The notes under the pieces: model-generated | Database searches by the model: none | What the model was told of the DNA's origin: nothing | What the model saw: only the letters and a program-made list of their open reading frames with translations | Assembly: GCA_000466585.1 (NCBI GenBank) | Contig: KE993490.1 | Coordinates: 136,871 to 200,870 of the forward strand | Direction: 5' to 3' | DNA from: Clostridiales bacterium oral taxon 876 str. F0540 | GTDB lineage: Bacteria; Bacillota; Clostridia; Clostridiales; Clostridiaceae | Length of the DNA: 64,000 nt | Shown: positions 48,580-57,378 of the stretch, piece by piece | How positions within the stretch are numbered: position 1 is the first letter of the stretch | Layout: each line of letters starts with the position of its first letter | Program-made: the position numbers and the translations under genes

Positions 48580-48598
48580 TGCTTTAAATCTTCTCCTT
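48565..48598. terminator. Hairpin between convergent FepC-like and LCP genes
   Basis: AAGGAGAAGA (48565-48574) pairs exactly with TCTTCTCCTT (48589-48598). It spans both stop codons. T-runs are weak, so termination in both directions is likely but may be incomplete. Confidence 0.5.
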
Positions 48599-49685
48599 AA
48601 AATAATGGTGTTTTGGGTTCAGGCTTAATATCCCTAAAAATAAAATTATTAATTTGATTTACTGTTGCTCTGCTATCAGGCTTTAAAGTCAGGTACCAAA
48701 TTCCACTTAATACTTCACCTTTGCAGTAGCCATCTAAAGGAAACCTCTCTTGCTCAACAGTTCCAAGGTTTTGTGCAAGAACAGAGCTTCCAAGCTTTAT
48801 GATTTCAGCTTTTGAAAGACTCGTTTCTATCATAGGAAATATTTCTGAAGCTAAGGAAGTATATTTTAAAAGTCCAATACTTTGAACCTTCTTAAACAGT
48901 TCATTTAATACTATTCTTTGTCTTGAAGTTCTTTCAAAATCACCATGGCCCACACTTCTTATTCGGCAGTAGGCAACAGCCTGAATACCTTTTAAATTTT
49001 GAGCACCGGCTTCTTTTACAAGTTGAGGCTTTTTATTTTGAAGGTCTGCAGCTTCTCTTATTCTGTAATTCAGCTCCTTTAGTTCATAGTCTTTCACTTC
49101 CACAGTAACGCCGCCAAGTACATTAATTACCTTTTCCAGGTTGAAGAAATTCACTGCAGCGTAATCTCTTATATTAAGGTTGAAATTCTCATTAAGAGTT
49201 CTGATTGCAAGCTGAGGTCCGCCATAGGCATAGGCATCTCCTATTTTTCCACGTCCATGACCATGAATTCTGACATATGTGTCTCTCATAACAGAAGAAA
49301 GCTTAATTTTATTATTTTTAAAATCTAAGGTAACAATAATTATTGAATCAGAATGTGCAGCTTCATATTTTGCTCTGCCAACATCTGTACCATATAGTGC
49401 TATATTTATTATATCGCTTCTCTTCTCAGGTAAAGGAAGCTGTTCTTCTTCAGCTTTTGGTGAAGGGGAAGTTTCTAAACTTGATGGGGTAAACTGAAAA
49501 TTCTGCTGATTGGGAATGGGTACATTCTTAATTCCCAGGTCTTCATCTGTTTTTGAAATTTTTACGTTTTTTATTTTATTAAGCTGAGAATAAGCGTATA
49601 TGGTCGCTGTGGTTGCAGAAGCCACAAATAGTATAATAAATATGTACAAAAACTTTTTAAAAGTTTTGAAGCTTTTCTTTTCCAT
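48597..49685 (-). CDS. LytR-CpsA-Psr (LCP) family cell-wall polymer ligase, second copy
   Basis: The 362-residue protein has a membrane segment at about 12-32, a Pro/Gln/Ser-rich linker and an LCP domain (about 90-260) with ALYGTDVGRAKYEAAHSDSI, SSVMRDTYVRIHGHG, YAAVNFFNLEKVI and YCRIRSVGHGDFERTSRQR. The conserved Asp and Arg residues of the LCP pyrophosphate site are present. It lacks the long proline-rich tail of the LCP protein at 15311. ATG 49685 follows AAAGGGGG on the minus strand. Confidence 0.88.
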   Translation of the reverse strand: MEKKSFKTFKKFLYIFIILFVASATTATIYAYSQLNKIKNVKISKTDEDLGIKNVPIPNQQNFQFTPSSLETSPSPKAEEEQLPLPEKRSDIINIALYGTDVGRAKYEAAHSDSIIIVTLDFKNNKIKLSSVMRDTYVRIHGHGRGKIGDAYAYGGPQLAIRTLNENFNLNIRDYAAVNFFNLEKVINVLGGVTVEVKDYELKELNYRIREAADLQNKKPQLVKEAGAQNLKGIQAVAYCRIRSVGHGDFERTSRQRIVLNELFKKVQSIGLLKYTSLASEIFPMIETSLSKAEIIKLGSSVLAQNLGTVEQERFPLDGYCKGEVLSGIWYLTLKPDSRATVNQINNFIFRDIKPEPKTPLF

Positions 49686-50016
49686 TTTATACCCCCTTTA
49701 TTACTTGAAATTATATAAGGATCACCAATCTTAAAAACTATATATAGTGTAAATATTATTAGCGGATATTGTTTTTCTACTATTTATATTTCCCGCTTCA
49801 AGGATACAAAATGCCGGGGGTTGATGGGTGCAATGGAACAAAATTCTATATAAAAATAAAAAGTGAATTTTGAAAATTTTTTTATTTATGATATTATTTA
49901 TAGTAATGATATTTTGGAAAAAATAGATAAATATAAAAATATATAAATATTTATCTATTTTTATATTTAAACTCAATTTGATTAATATAAACAATTGAAA
50001 GCATAGGAGGAATCTA
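49686..50016. other. AT-rich intergenic region, 331 bp, with a 16-bp inverted repeat
   Basis: This divergent region lies between LCP and the carboxyltransferase operon. Apart from the inverted repeat at 49919-49962 and the ribosome site AGGAGG before 50017, no gene or known riboswitch was seen. The promoters must lie here, but none is convincing by eye. Confidence 0.4.
49919..49962. repeat. Perfect 16-bp inverted repeat
   Basis: AAAAATAGATAAATAT (49919-49934) and ATATTTATCTATTTTT (49947-49962) are exact reverse complements with a 12-base spacer. It ends in a T-run on the plus strand and also begins with an A-run. It may be a bidirectional terminator, an attenuator in the leader of the downstream operon, or an operator. 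Confidence 0.6.
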
Positions 50017-51507
50017 ATGGACATCATTCAGAAGCTAATAGATACAAAAGAGAAGCTTAGTCAGGGTGGAGGTGAGCAGAGAGTAGAAGCTCAGCACAAC
50101 TTAAATAAGCTTACTGCAAGAGAAAGAGTAGAAGCAGTTATTGATGAAGGTTCTTTTATTGAAATAGGTGCACACATAGCCAAGAACGGATGTGGAGTTA
50201 TAACTGGCTATGGAACAATAAATGGCAGATTAGTGTATGTATTTAGTCAGGATTATACCTCTAATGGGGGAAGCATTAATTTATCAAACAGCAATAAAAT
50301 ATGCAGGATAATGGATATGGCTTTGAAGATGGGAGCGCCTATTATTGAAATTTATGATTCTGTAGGAGCAGAAATATCTGAAGGACTTGAAGTTTTAGGA
50401 GCCTATGGAAGAATAATTAAGAAGAATGCCGAACTTTCAGGTGCTGTACCTCAAATAGCAATTATAGCCGGAGCATGTACCGGAGCAGCAGCTATAAGTG
50501 CAGCAATGAGTGACTTTACTATAATGGTTGAGAACAGTGGAGAGCTCTATATAAATTCTCCTGAGAAGATTGCTGAAGCAGAAGAGAATTACATTAATAT
50601 TAACATGTATGGAGATGCTGTAAGCGGCAGTAAGAATGGAACAGCTCAGCTTACTGCTAAAGATGATAAGGAAGCTTTAGAAGTCGCCAGAAGACTTATT
50701 GATTATCTGCCTTCTAATACATTAGAAATTTCCTTAAACAGTGGATCTGAGGAATTAAGCGTTACTGAAAATGCTTTAGATGAAATTTCTAAGGAAAAGA
50801 ACTATGACATATATGAAATTTTAAATTATATTGGCGATAAAGACAGTTTAATAGAAATAAACGGAAATCATGTAAAAGAAGTTCTAACAGGACTTATGAA
50901 GCTTAATGGAGTTACTGTGGGAGTCATGGCCACAGATAAAATTGAAAACAATGAAGGTATATCAATTAAGGCAATAGATAAGCTTACAAGGTTTGCAAAG
51001 CTCTGTAGTTCGTATAATCTTCCGATATTAAGCCTTGTAGATACAAAAGGTTTTAGAATTGCCTTGGATGAAGAGAGAAGTGGTTTGGCGTTATCAGCTT
51101 CCAAGCTTTTATTTACACTTTGTGAAGCAAAGGTGCCAAAGATTTCTTTAATAATTGGAGACGCCTTTGGAAGTGCATATATAACACTTGCAAGCAAGGA
51201 AGCAGCTTTTGATATTACATATGCATGGCCAAACGCCAGAATCTCAATAGGAGAGCCCGAAGCTGTAATTAAGAGTATATATAAGGAAGAAATTTTAAGT
51301 TCAGATAAACCAAAGGATAAGGAGAAGGAGATAATACAAAAAAGCATCGCCGAGTTTGCAAGTCCATATTCAGCGGCAGAAAAAGGTATTATTGATGACA
51401 TAATTTTACCTTCTGAATCAAGAATTAGATTATTTGCTGTAATTGATATGCTTCAAAGTAAAAGAGTAATAAGTTATCCTAAAAAGCATGGCAGCATCTT
51501 AATTTAG
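50017..51507 (+). CDS. Biotin-dependent acyl-CoA carboxyltransferase (PccB/MmdA type)
   Basis: The 496-residue protein has the crotonase-like N- and C-terminal carboxyltransferase domains: LTARERVEAVIDEGSFIEIG, GRLVYVFSQDYTSNGG, GACTGAAA and, in the second half, GDAFGSAYITLASK. Members move CO2 between biotin and acyl-CoAs (propionyl-, methylmalonyl-, glutaconyl-CoA). The ribosome site is AGGAGG. The C-terminal half is less conserved than in true PccB. It heads an operon with a gamma-like membrane subunit and biotin carrier, so it resembles the alpha subunit of a methylmalonyl-CoA-decarboxylase-type sodium pump. The acyl-CoA substrate is uncertain. Confidence 0.85.
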   Translation: MDIIQKLIDTKEKLSQGGGEQRVEAQHNLNKLTARERVEAVIDEGSFIEIGAHIAKNGCGVITGYGTINGRLVYVFSQDYTSNGGSINLSNSNKICRIMDMALKMGAPIIEIYDSVGAEISEGLEVLGAYGRIIKKNAELSGAVPQIAIIAGACTGAAAISAAMSDFTIMVENSGELYINSPEKIAEAEENYININMYGDAVSGSKNGTAQLTAKDDKEALEVARRLIDYLPSNTLEISLNSGSEELSVTENALDEISKEKNYDIYEILNYIGDKDSLIEINGNHVKEVLTGLMKLNGVTVGVMATDKIENNEGISIKAIDKLTRFAKLCSSYNLPILSLVDTKGFRIALDEERSGLALSASKLLFTLCEAKVPKISLIIGDAFGSAYITLASKEAAFDITYAWPNARISIGEPEAVIKSIYKEEILSSDKPKDKEKEIIQKSIAEFASPYSAAEKGIIDDIILPSESRIRLFAVIDMLQSKRVISYPKKHGSILI

Positions 51508-51521
51508 AAAGGAAGGTTACT

Positions 51522-51833
51522 ATGGTTAGTTTTTTTAGCAGTTCAACTGGTATAGCTGTTTTGACAATTGCAGCATTTGTGGTTATTTACTTTTTAAGAC
51601 CGACGCATAGAGAAATAGATACTATTGACAATGCAAATGCAGGCGACGATCAGATAGCTGTTTCAGAAATAAGCACTGTATACGAAGATGAAAACAAGCA
51701 GGAAGACCTAGAAGTTGTTGCGGCTATTATGGGAGCTTTATCTGCTTTTTTAGATACTCCTGCATCAAGCCTAAGAATAAAGAGTATAAAAAGAGTTGAA
51801 CAAAACGTTCCTGTATGGAGGTCAAAGCCCTAA
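51522..51833 (+). CDS. OadG/MmdD-like gamma or delta subunit of a sodium-pump decarboxylase, C-terminus set by a repeat
   Basis: The 103-residue protein has one membrane segment (about 8-27) followed by an acidic linker and a small C-terminal region (DLEVVAAIMGALSAFLDTPAS) as in OadG/MmdD subunits, which tether the carboxyltransferase to the membrane. Members usually end with a WxxAGR-like stretch. Here VPVWR is followed only by SKP and a stop. The stop TAA lies in the TAAAT loop of structured repeat B1, so the natural end was probably cut by insertion. Confidence 0.75.
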   Translation: MVSFFSSSTGIAVLTIAAFVVIYFLRPTHREIDTIDNANAGDDQIAVSEISTVYEDENKQEDLEVVAAIMGALSAFLDTPASSLRIKSIKRVEQNVPVWRSKP

Positions 51834-51888
51834 ATGGGCTTTGACGGGCAGACTACGAGCGGTAGCGAGTGATCTAGGCTGCCCAGTG
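51821..51888 (+). repeat. Structured repeat B1
   Basis: First hairpin: GTCAAAGCCC / GGGCTTTGAC around TAAAT (51821-51845). Second hairpin: GGGCAG (51846-51851) with CTGCCC (51879-51884), with further CTA/TAG pairing inside. Then AGTG (51885-51888). It overlaps the 3' end of the gamma-subunit gene and supplies its stop codon. It begins within a GGAGG, as A3 follows one. Confidence 0.8.
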
Positions 51889-51896
51889 GGCGAAGC

Positions 51897-51976
51897 CAAA
51901 GCCCTAAATGGGCTTTGACGGGCAGACTACGAGCGGTAGCGAGTAATCTAGGCCACCCAGTGTTCGAGAGAAAGGA
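51897..51976 (+). repeat. Structured repeat B2, tandem copy ending at the biotin carrier's ribosome site
   Basis: First hairpin: CAAAGCCC / GGGCTTTG around TAAAT (51897-51917). The second begins GGGCAG (51920) and closes with a partly mismatched CCACCC, then AGTG (51959-51962), then TTCGAGAGAAAGGAG. That AAAGGAG is the ribosome site of the biotin carrier gene. The apical sequence is almost identical to B1. Confidence 0.78.
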
Positions 51977-51990
51977 GAAGAGAAATTAAA

Positions 51991-52386
51991 ATGAAAAAAT
52001 ATTATGTAACTGTTAATGGAACCAGATATGAGGTTGAGGTTGAAGAAGTAAAGGGGGATTTTGAAGGAGTACAAATGCAGGCTGCAGAGCCTGAAGCTTC
52101 AAAGCAAGAAGTAAGTCAGCAGGAAACCAAAAAAGAAACACCTAAAGCAGCGCCTAAGTCAGTACCTGCGGGAGGAACAAAAATAAATGCCCCAATGCCC
52201 GGTACAATTGTTGGAGTTAATGTAAAAGAAGGAGACAAAATTAGCAAAGGGGACCTTTTATTTGTTCTTGAAGCTATGAAGATGGAAAATGAAATTGTTT
52301 CACCTGTTGATGGAACAATTGCAAGTGTTCAAGTTTCAAAAGGGCAGAGCGTTAATACTGAGGATTTAATGGCGGTTATAGAATAG
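51991..52386 (+). CDS. Biotin carboxyl carrier protein (biotinyl domain)
   Basis: This is a 131-residue carrier. A short N-terminal strand region (KKYYVTVNGTRYEVEVEEV) is followed by an Ala/Pro/Lys/Gln-rich flexible linker (about 30-60) and a biotinyl domain with the biotin site EAMKMEN, Lys97. It shuttles carboxybiotin between the carboxyltransferase at 50017 and a partner. It resembles MmdC/OadA-C-terminal carriers. Its ribosome site AAAGGAG comes from structured repeat B2. No membrane beta subunit (OadB/MmdB) or biotin carboxylase is encoded nearby. Confidence 0.9.
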   Translation: MKKYYVTVNGTRYEVEVEEVKGDFEGVQMQAAEPEASKQEVSQQETKKETPKAAPKSVPAGGTKINAPMPGTIVGVNVKEGDKISKGDLLFVLEAMKMENEIVSPVDGTIASVQVSKGQSVNTEDLMAVIE

Positions 52387-52399
52387 AAATATTTTTCTC

Positions 52400-52427
52400 T
52401 TGACAAATTGTTGCCAGGGTTTAAAAT
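52400..52427 (+). promoter_or_regulatory. Sigma-A-type promoter of coaX
   Basis: Perfect TTGACA (52400-52405) is followed after 16 bp by TAAAAT (52422-52427), 28 bp before the coaX ATG. Confidence 0.65.
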
Positions 52428-52455
52428 TAAAGGCGTGAAAAAAGAGGTGTTAAGT

Positions 52456-53244
52456 ATGATTTTGGTTTTAGATGTTGGAAATACAAATATTGTTCTTGGT
52501 GTTTATGAAGGTAAAAATTTAATTGCAGACTGGAGACTTGCAACGGATCATAAGAGAACAGCGGATGAATACGGTGTTCAGGTTATGCAGCTATTTACTC
52601 AAAAGAAAATTGAACTGGAAATGGTTGAGGGAGTAATAGTTTCATCTGTAGTACCTAATATTATGTATACAGTAGAACATATGGTTAGAAAATATTTTAA
52701 TCAAACTCCGCTTGTAGTAGGTCCCGGTATAAAGACTGGCATAAATATCAAGTATGATAATCCAAAGGAAGTTGGAGCTGATAGAATAGTTAATGCTGTA
52801 GCAGCACATGAGACCTACAATAGAGCTCTCATAATTATAGATTTTGGTACAGCAACTACCTTTTGCGCCGTAACTAAAAATGGAGATTATTTAGGAGGAA
52901 CAATTTGTCCGGGAATAAAGATATCTGCAGAGGCTTTATTTGAAAAGGCAGCAAAGCTTCCCAGAGTTGAGCTTGTTAAAACTCCCGGAGTTATTTGCAA
53001 AAATACTGTTACAAGTATGCAAGCCGGAATATTATACGGTTATACAGGCTCAGTAGATTATATAGTAGAAAAAATGAAAAAGGAAATGCAGGATTATGGT
53101 GAGAGCGAGCCGCTTGTTATTGCTACAGGAGGTCTTGCAACCTTAATAAGTAAAGATTCAAAGCATATTGATAAGGTTGTTCCTTATTTAACCTTGGAGG
53201 GACTAAGAATAATTTACGAAAAGAATAAAGAACAGGTGAGTTAA
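52456..53244 (+). CDS. coaX: Type III pantothenate kinase
   Basis: The 262-residue kinase phosphorylates pantothenate in the first step of coenzyme A synthesis. ASKHA-fold motifs are visible: phosphate loop [17 protein letters not shown] at the N-terminus, [26 protein letters not shown] and [12 protein letters not shown] 52456 follows GAGGTG. The longer open frame to 52408 covers the promoter and is rejected. The stop overlaps the dusB start by one base, as in other Clostridium genomes. Confidence 0.95.
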   Translation: MILVLDVGNTNIVLGVYEGKNLIADWRLATDHKRTADEYGVQVMQLFTQKKIELEMVEGVIVSSVVPNIMYTVEHMVRKYFNQTPLVVGPGIKTGINIKYDNPKEVGADRIVNAVAAHETYNRALIIIDFGTATTFCAVTKNGDYLGGTICPGIKISAEALFEKAAKLPRVELVKTPGVICKNTVTSMQAGILYGYTGSVDYIVEKMKKEMQDYGESEPLVIATGGLATLISKDSKHIDKVVPYLTLEGLRIIYEKNKEQVS

Positions 53245-54206
53245 TGAAGATTGGAAATCTGGAGTTTAATAATAATGTGTTTCTGGCACCTATGGCAGGA
53301 GTTACAGATATAGCCTTCAGGGGACTGTGCGTTCAGATGGGCTGCGGTTTGGTATATACTGAAATGATTAGTGCCAAGGGACTTTATTATAAAAGCGAAA
53401 ATACTGAGCAGCTGCTTAAGGTTTCGGATGAAGAAAAGCCTGTGGCAGTTCAGATTTTTGGCAGCGACCCTTATATAATGGCACAAGCCTGTGATTATTT
53501 TAATGACAACGAGGACATATGCTTAGTTGATATAAATATGGGGTGTCCTGTACCTAAGGTCGTTAAAAACGGTGAAGGCTCTGCGCTTATGAGGAATCCT
53601 AAGCTTGCAGCTGAAATTGTTAAAGAGGTTAAAAAAGCTTCTGTCAAGCCTGTTACAGTTAAATTCAGAAAGGGCTTCAATGACAGAGAAATTAATGCGG
53701 TTGATTTTGCAAAGGAAATGGAACAGGCCGGAGCTTGTGCTGTAGCTGTTCATGGGAGAACCAGGGAGCAAATGTATGAAGGAAAGGCAGACTGGGATAT
53801 AATAAGACAGGTAAAAGAAAATGTAAGTATTCCCGTTATTGGAAATGGAGATGTTTTTTCTGCAGAAGCTGCTGCTATGATTGCCGAGCATACAAAGTGT
53901 GACGGGATTATGGTAGCAAGAGGGGCTCAGGGAAACCCATGGATTTTCAGAGAAATAGCTCAAGCTCTAAAGGGTGAAGAAGTAAAATACCCATCAGACT
54001 TCGAAAAAATAGATATGTGCTTAAGACACTTAGAACTTTCAGTGAGATATCATGGTGAACTTAAAGCTGTAAGAGAAATGAGAAAGCATATTGGTTGGTA
54101 TATAAAAGGAATGAAAAATTGCACAGATATTAAAAACGAAGTTAATGCTGAGAAAACTGCTAAGGGTGTAAAAGATATATTAATAAGGTATAGAAATATA
54201 CTGTAA
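53244..54206 (+). CDS. dusB: tRNA-dihydrouridine synthase
   Basis: The 320-residue FMN enzyme reduces specific uridines in tRNA. The TIM-barrel N-terminal domain has APMAGVTDIAFR, EMISAKGL, the catalytic-cysteine motif NMGCPVPKVVKNGEG, AVHGRTREQMY and GDVFS. The C-terminal part is the helical tRNA-binding domain (HIGWYIKGM). The family length is usual. It is coupled to coaX by a one-base overlap, an arrangement common in Firmicutes. Confidence 0.95.
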   Translation: MKIGNLEFNNNVFLAPMAGVTDIAFRGLCVQMGCGLVYTEMISAKGLYYKSENTEQLLKVSDEEKPVAVQIFGSDPYIMAQACDYFNDNEDICLVDINMGCPVPKVVKNGEGSALMRNPKLAAEIVKEVKKASVKPVTVKFRKGFNDREINAVDFAKEMEQAGACAVAVHGRTREQMYEGKADWDIIRQVKENVSIPVIGNGDVFSAEAAAMIAEHTKCDGIMVARGAQGNPWIFREIAQALKGEEVKYPSDFEKIDMCLRHLELSVRYHGELKAVREMRKHIGWYIKGMKNCTDIKNEVNAEKTAKGVKDILIRYRNIL

Positions 54207-54261
54207 TTTTTAAAATATGTATGAATATAATAGCATTGTAAATAATTATTAGAGGTTCATA

Positions 54262-55077
54262 ATGAAGCCTGTTATATATGTAAGTACTGACCTCAATAAG
54301 GCATATTATGATGACAGCTTTCTTGGTAAGGTTAAAGATAGGCTTAGAATAAGGTTAAAGGGAGAGAGTTTTATAAAAGAGCTTGGTTTAACAGTGGCTC
54401 ATGTAAAACTCCCTCCTAATTTTAATAATAAAGCCTACCTTATTAATATGGAGAAAACCAAGAAGTTTATGAGAAGGCAGAATGCACAGCTTGCCCCAAA
54501 AACAGCTAGAAACTTGGATTTTAATATTTTAAATGAATTCCAAAGACAGCTTTTTGCATATGGCGTGACTAATAGTATAAAGCTGCTGCTTAGAATTAGC
54601 CAAAAAAGCATCAAAAATTCCTGTATCACAGTTTACGATGCAGCAGATAAACAGCTTTATGATATAGTCTGTGAGCTAGCTAAGGAGTGTAAATACCTTA
54701 TACTGGTTTCAAATGATATAAAAAGAATAAGTATTTTAAGTGATTATGTATTAGCCAGCTATGGTATATCTCCCATTGTAACAGCAGATTACAATTATGC
54801 TTTGAGCAGAGCAGATTTTATAGTAAGTTCTAAAGAAATTGAAACTATAGTTCCGGTATGGTACATAAATAACTTGTTTATTCCAAATAATACATCCACA
54901 GCAATAAATGATATAAGCTTTGCTGTTCCGTGGAAAGTAAATAACTTAGAATTCAGCTGTGAAGTTTTAGGAGCTATTTTAAGTCAGATGCAGGAAAGAG
55001 ATGTTTCGAAGGCGCTTAGATATAATGGAATTTATTTAGATAAGGTAAAGTTTAACGAAAATATTATAGAAATCTAG
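54262..55077 (+). CDS. Uncharacterised clostridial protein between dusB and greA
   Basis: The 271-residue soluble protein has a basic N-terminal third (GKVKDRLRIRLKGE, KKFMRRQNAQLAPKTARN) and a middle section (about 115-200) with a Rossmann-like rhythm: ITVYDAADKQLYDIV, YLILVSND, YGISPIVTADYNYAL and RADFIVSS. The latter resembles dehydrogenase or shikimate-dehydrogenase folds in pattern only. The C-terminal part lacks recognisable motifs. No signal or membrane segment is seen. I do not recognise a named family. Its position beside dusB, greA and lysS suggests a housekeeping or translation-linked role, but that is inference. Confidence 0.75.
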   Translation: MKPVIYVSTDLNKAYYDDSFLGKVKDRLRIRLKGESFIKELGLTVAHVKLPPNFNNKAYLINMEKTKKFMRRQNAQLAPKTARNLDFNILNEFQRQLFAYGVTNSIKLLLRISQKSIKNSCITVYDAADKQLYDIVCELAKECKYLILVSNDIKRISILSDYVLASYGISPIVTADYNYALSRADFIVSSKEIETIVPVWYINNLFIPNNTSTAINDISFAVPWKVNNLEFSCEVLGAILSQMQERDVSKALRYNGIYLDKVKFNENIIEI

Positions 55078-55096
55078 AGAGTAAAATTGCTAGTTG

Positions 55097-55125
55097 TTGA
55101 CATTATGAAAATGCTGTTTTATAAT
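55097..55125 (+). promoter_or_regulatory. Consensus sigma-A promoter of greA-lysS
   Basis: TTGACA (55097-55102) and TATAAT (55120-55125) are both perfect hexamers with the optimal 17-bp spacer. Confidence 0.85.
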
Positions 55126-55209
55126 ATGTACTTAATGAATTAGCTTGTTTAACTTACATAAATCATAGGGTAAGGGAATTATCAGTATATTTTAGAAGGG
55201 GAGAAAGAA

Positions 55210-55692
55210 ATGAGTGATTCAAAAAAGTTTTTAATGACATACGAAGGTGTAAAAAAGTTAGAGGAAGAATTAGAGTATCTTAAAACAATAAAAAGAGTTG
55301 ATATAAAAGAAAAAATAAAGGTGGCACGTTCCTTTGGGGATCTAAGCGAAAATGCTGAGTATGACGAAGCTAAAAATGAACAAGCTTTTGTTGAGGGAAG
55401 AATTGCTCAGCTTGAAAATATGCTTAAAAATGCATCCGTTGTGGATGAATCAGAAATTCCTAGAGATAAAGTAAGCGTAGGTTCAATAGTAAGAGTTAAG
55501 GACTTTGAATTCGATGAAGAGATGGATCTTTCAATAGTTGGTTCTGCTGAAGCTGATCCAATGCAGAATAAAATTTCTAATGAATCACCGGTTGGAAATG
55601 CGTTAATAGGTAAAAAGGTTGGGGACATTGTAGAAGTTCCTGTACCGGATGGAGTAAATAAGTACGAAATTCTTGAAATAAGAACAGCGTAA
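55210..55692 (+). CDS. greA: Transcription elongation factor GreA
   Basis: The 160-residue protein has the N-terminal coiled-coil finger (about 10-80) with the acidic tip region [15 protein letters not shown] that enters the RNA polymerase secondary channel. The C-terminal FKBP-like domain has [21 protein letters not shown]. It rescues backtracked polymerase by stimulating transcript cleavage. It has its own near-consensus promoter and is 24 bp upstream of lysS, as in many Clostridia. Confidence 0.97.
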   Translation: MSDSKKFLMTYEGVKKLEEELEYLKTIKRVDIKEKIKVARSFGDLSENAEYDEAKNEQAFVEGRIAQLENMLKNASVVDESEIPRDKVSVGSIVRVKDFEFDEEMDLSIVGSAEADPMQNKISNESPVGNALIGKKVGDIVEVPVPDGVNKYEILEIRTA

Positions 55693-55716
55693 ACAAAGAA
55701 ATTGGAGGAAAGATAA

Positions 55717-57228
55717 ATGGCTAATGATGAATTAAATGTTCAGCAGCAGGAAGCTAAGTTTAATGAGCAGGTAATGCTTAGAAGACAAAAGCTTGCTGAG
55801 CTCCAAGCACAGGGGAAGGACCCATTTGATGTTTATAAGGTTAACAGAACACATACATCAAAGGAAATCAAGGACAATTTTGAAAGTCTAGAGAACCAAA
55901 CTGTTACAGTTGCAGGAAGACTTATGTCTAAAAGAGTACAGGGGAAAGCCGGCTTTTCACATATTCAAGACAGATTTGGCAGACTTCAAATGTATATAAA
56001 AATTGATGATGTTGGAGAAGAAAAGCTTAAGGAATTTAAGACTTTAGACTTAGGAGACTGGATCAGTGTAACAGGTTTTGTATTCAAAACCAAAACAGAA
56101 GAGATTTCTGTTCATATTAAAGACTTCCAGTTAATATCAAAGTCATTAAAGCCGCTTCCAGACAAGTGGCATGGACTTAAGGATCCTGATTTAAGATACA
56201 GACAAAGAGAAGTTGATCTTATAATGAACGAAAATGTAAGAGAAACTTTTATTAAAAGAACTCAAATCATAAGATATGTAAGAGAGTTTTTAGATAACAG
56301 AGGATACCTTGAGGCTGAAACTCCAATACTTTCACCTATAGCTGGAGGAGCTGCTGCAAGACCATTTACTACTCATCATAATGCTCTTGATATAGATATG
56401 TATCTTAGAATAGCAACTGAGCTATACTTAAAAAGACTTATCGTAGGCGGTTTTGAAAAAGTTTATGATATGGGTAAAAACTTCAGAAATGAAGGAATCG
56501 ATATAAGACATAATCCGGAGTTTACCATGATAGAACTATATGAGGCTTATGCTGATTATAACGATATGATGGAGCTTATGGAAAATTTAGTAGCTTACGT
56601 TTGTCAAAAGGTTAACGGAACTACAAAGATAACTTATCAAGATACAGAGATAGATTTAACTCCTCCATGGAGAAGATTATCAATGGTGGATGCGGTTAAA
56701 GAATATTCAGGCATAGATTTCACTACAATCAAAACTGATGAAGAAGCTCAGGCTATAGCTAAAGAAAAGCATCTTGAGTTTAAGAAAGAAATTAAAGATT
56801 GCACAAAGGCAGATGTATTAAATGGATTGTTTGAGGAATATGCAGAACATCATTTGATTCAGCCTACTTTCTTAATTGACTACCCTGTTGAAATTTCACC
56901 TCTTACTAAGAAGAAGAGAGGAAATTCAGACTTTACAGAAAGATTTGAAGGCTTTATCTTTGGAAGAGAAGTATGTAATGCATACTCAGAGCTTAATGAT
57001 CCAATAGTTCAAAGAGACAGATTTGAACAACAGGCTAAGGAAAGAGAGCTTGGGGATGATGAGGCCTATGTAATAGATGAGGAATTTATGAGCGCTCTTG
57101 AAACAGGAATGCCTCCAACAGGCGGACTTGGTATAGGTATAGACAGAATAGTAATGTTCTTAACAGATGCTGTATCTATAAGAGACGTATTATTATTCCC
57201 AACAATGAAACCAATAGATCATAAATAA
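55717..57228 (+). CDS. lysS: Lysyl-tRNA synthetase, class II
   Basis: The 503-residue synthetase has an N-terminal OB-fold anticodon-binding domain (about 55-160, with [13 protein letters not shown]) and a class II catalytic core. Motif 1 is near [17 protein letters not shown], motif 2 is [20 protein letters not shown], and motif 3 is [13 protein letters not shown]. It charges tRNA-Lys. The ribosome site is TGGAGGAAA. It is followed by a clear intrinsic terminator, closing the housekeeping run that starts at coaX. Confidence 0.97.
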   Translation: MANDELNVQQQEAKFNEQVMLRRQKLAELQAQGKDPFDVYKVNRTHTSKEIKDNFESLENQTVTVAGRLMSKRVQGKAGFSHIQDRFGRLQMYIKIDDVGEEKLKEFKTLDLGDWISVTGFVFKTKTEEISVHIKDFQLISKSLKPLPDKWHGLKDPDLRYRQREVDLIMNENVRETFIKRTQIIRYVREFLDNRGYLEAETPILSPIAGGAAARPFTTHHNALDIDMYLRIATELYLKRLIVGGFEKVYDMGKNFRNEGIDIRHNPEFTMIELYEAYADYNDMMELMENLVAYVCQKVNGTTKITYQDTEIDLTPPWRRLSMVDAVKEYSGIDFTTIKTDEEAQAIAKEKHLEFKKEIKDCTKADVLNGLFEEYAEHHLIQPTFLIDYPVEISPLTKKKRGNSDFTERFEGFIFGREVCNAYSELNDPIVQRDRFEQQAKERELGDDEAYVIDEEFMSALETGMPPTGGLGIGIDRIVMFLTDAVSIRDVLLFPTMKPIDHK

Positions 57229-57236
57229 CATATAAG

Positions 57237-57266
57237 ACGGTTGGCTTGGGCTAACCGTTTTTTTTT
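57237..57266 (+). terminator. Intrinsic terminator after lysS
   Basis: ACGGTTGGC (57237-57245) pairs with GCTAACCGT (57250-57258, G-U at one position) and is followed by at least eight T. Confidence 0.88.
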
Positions 57267-57378
57267 ATGTATTATTTCATTTACTTAGATAAGTGAAATG
57301 TAGTAAAATAATTTATGGGCAAACGAGCGATGGGGTTTGTGAAAAAATAAACAATGTTTTAAAATTTGGGAGGAAATT

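Noticed and set aside
57290..57378. Cyclic-di-GMP riboswitch upstream of the chemotaxis receptor
   Set aside because: GGGCAAAC and GGTTTG can form a short stem, but the conserved GEMM core and the second helix are missing.
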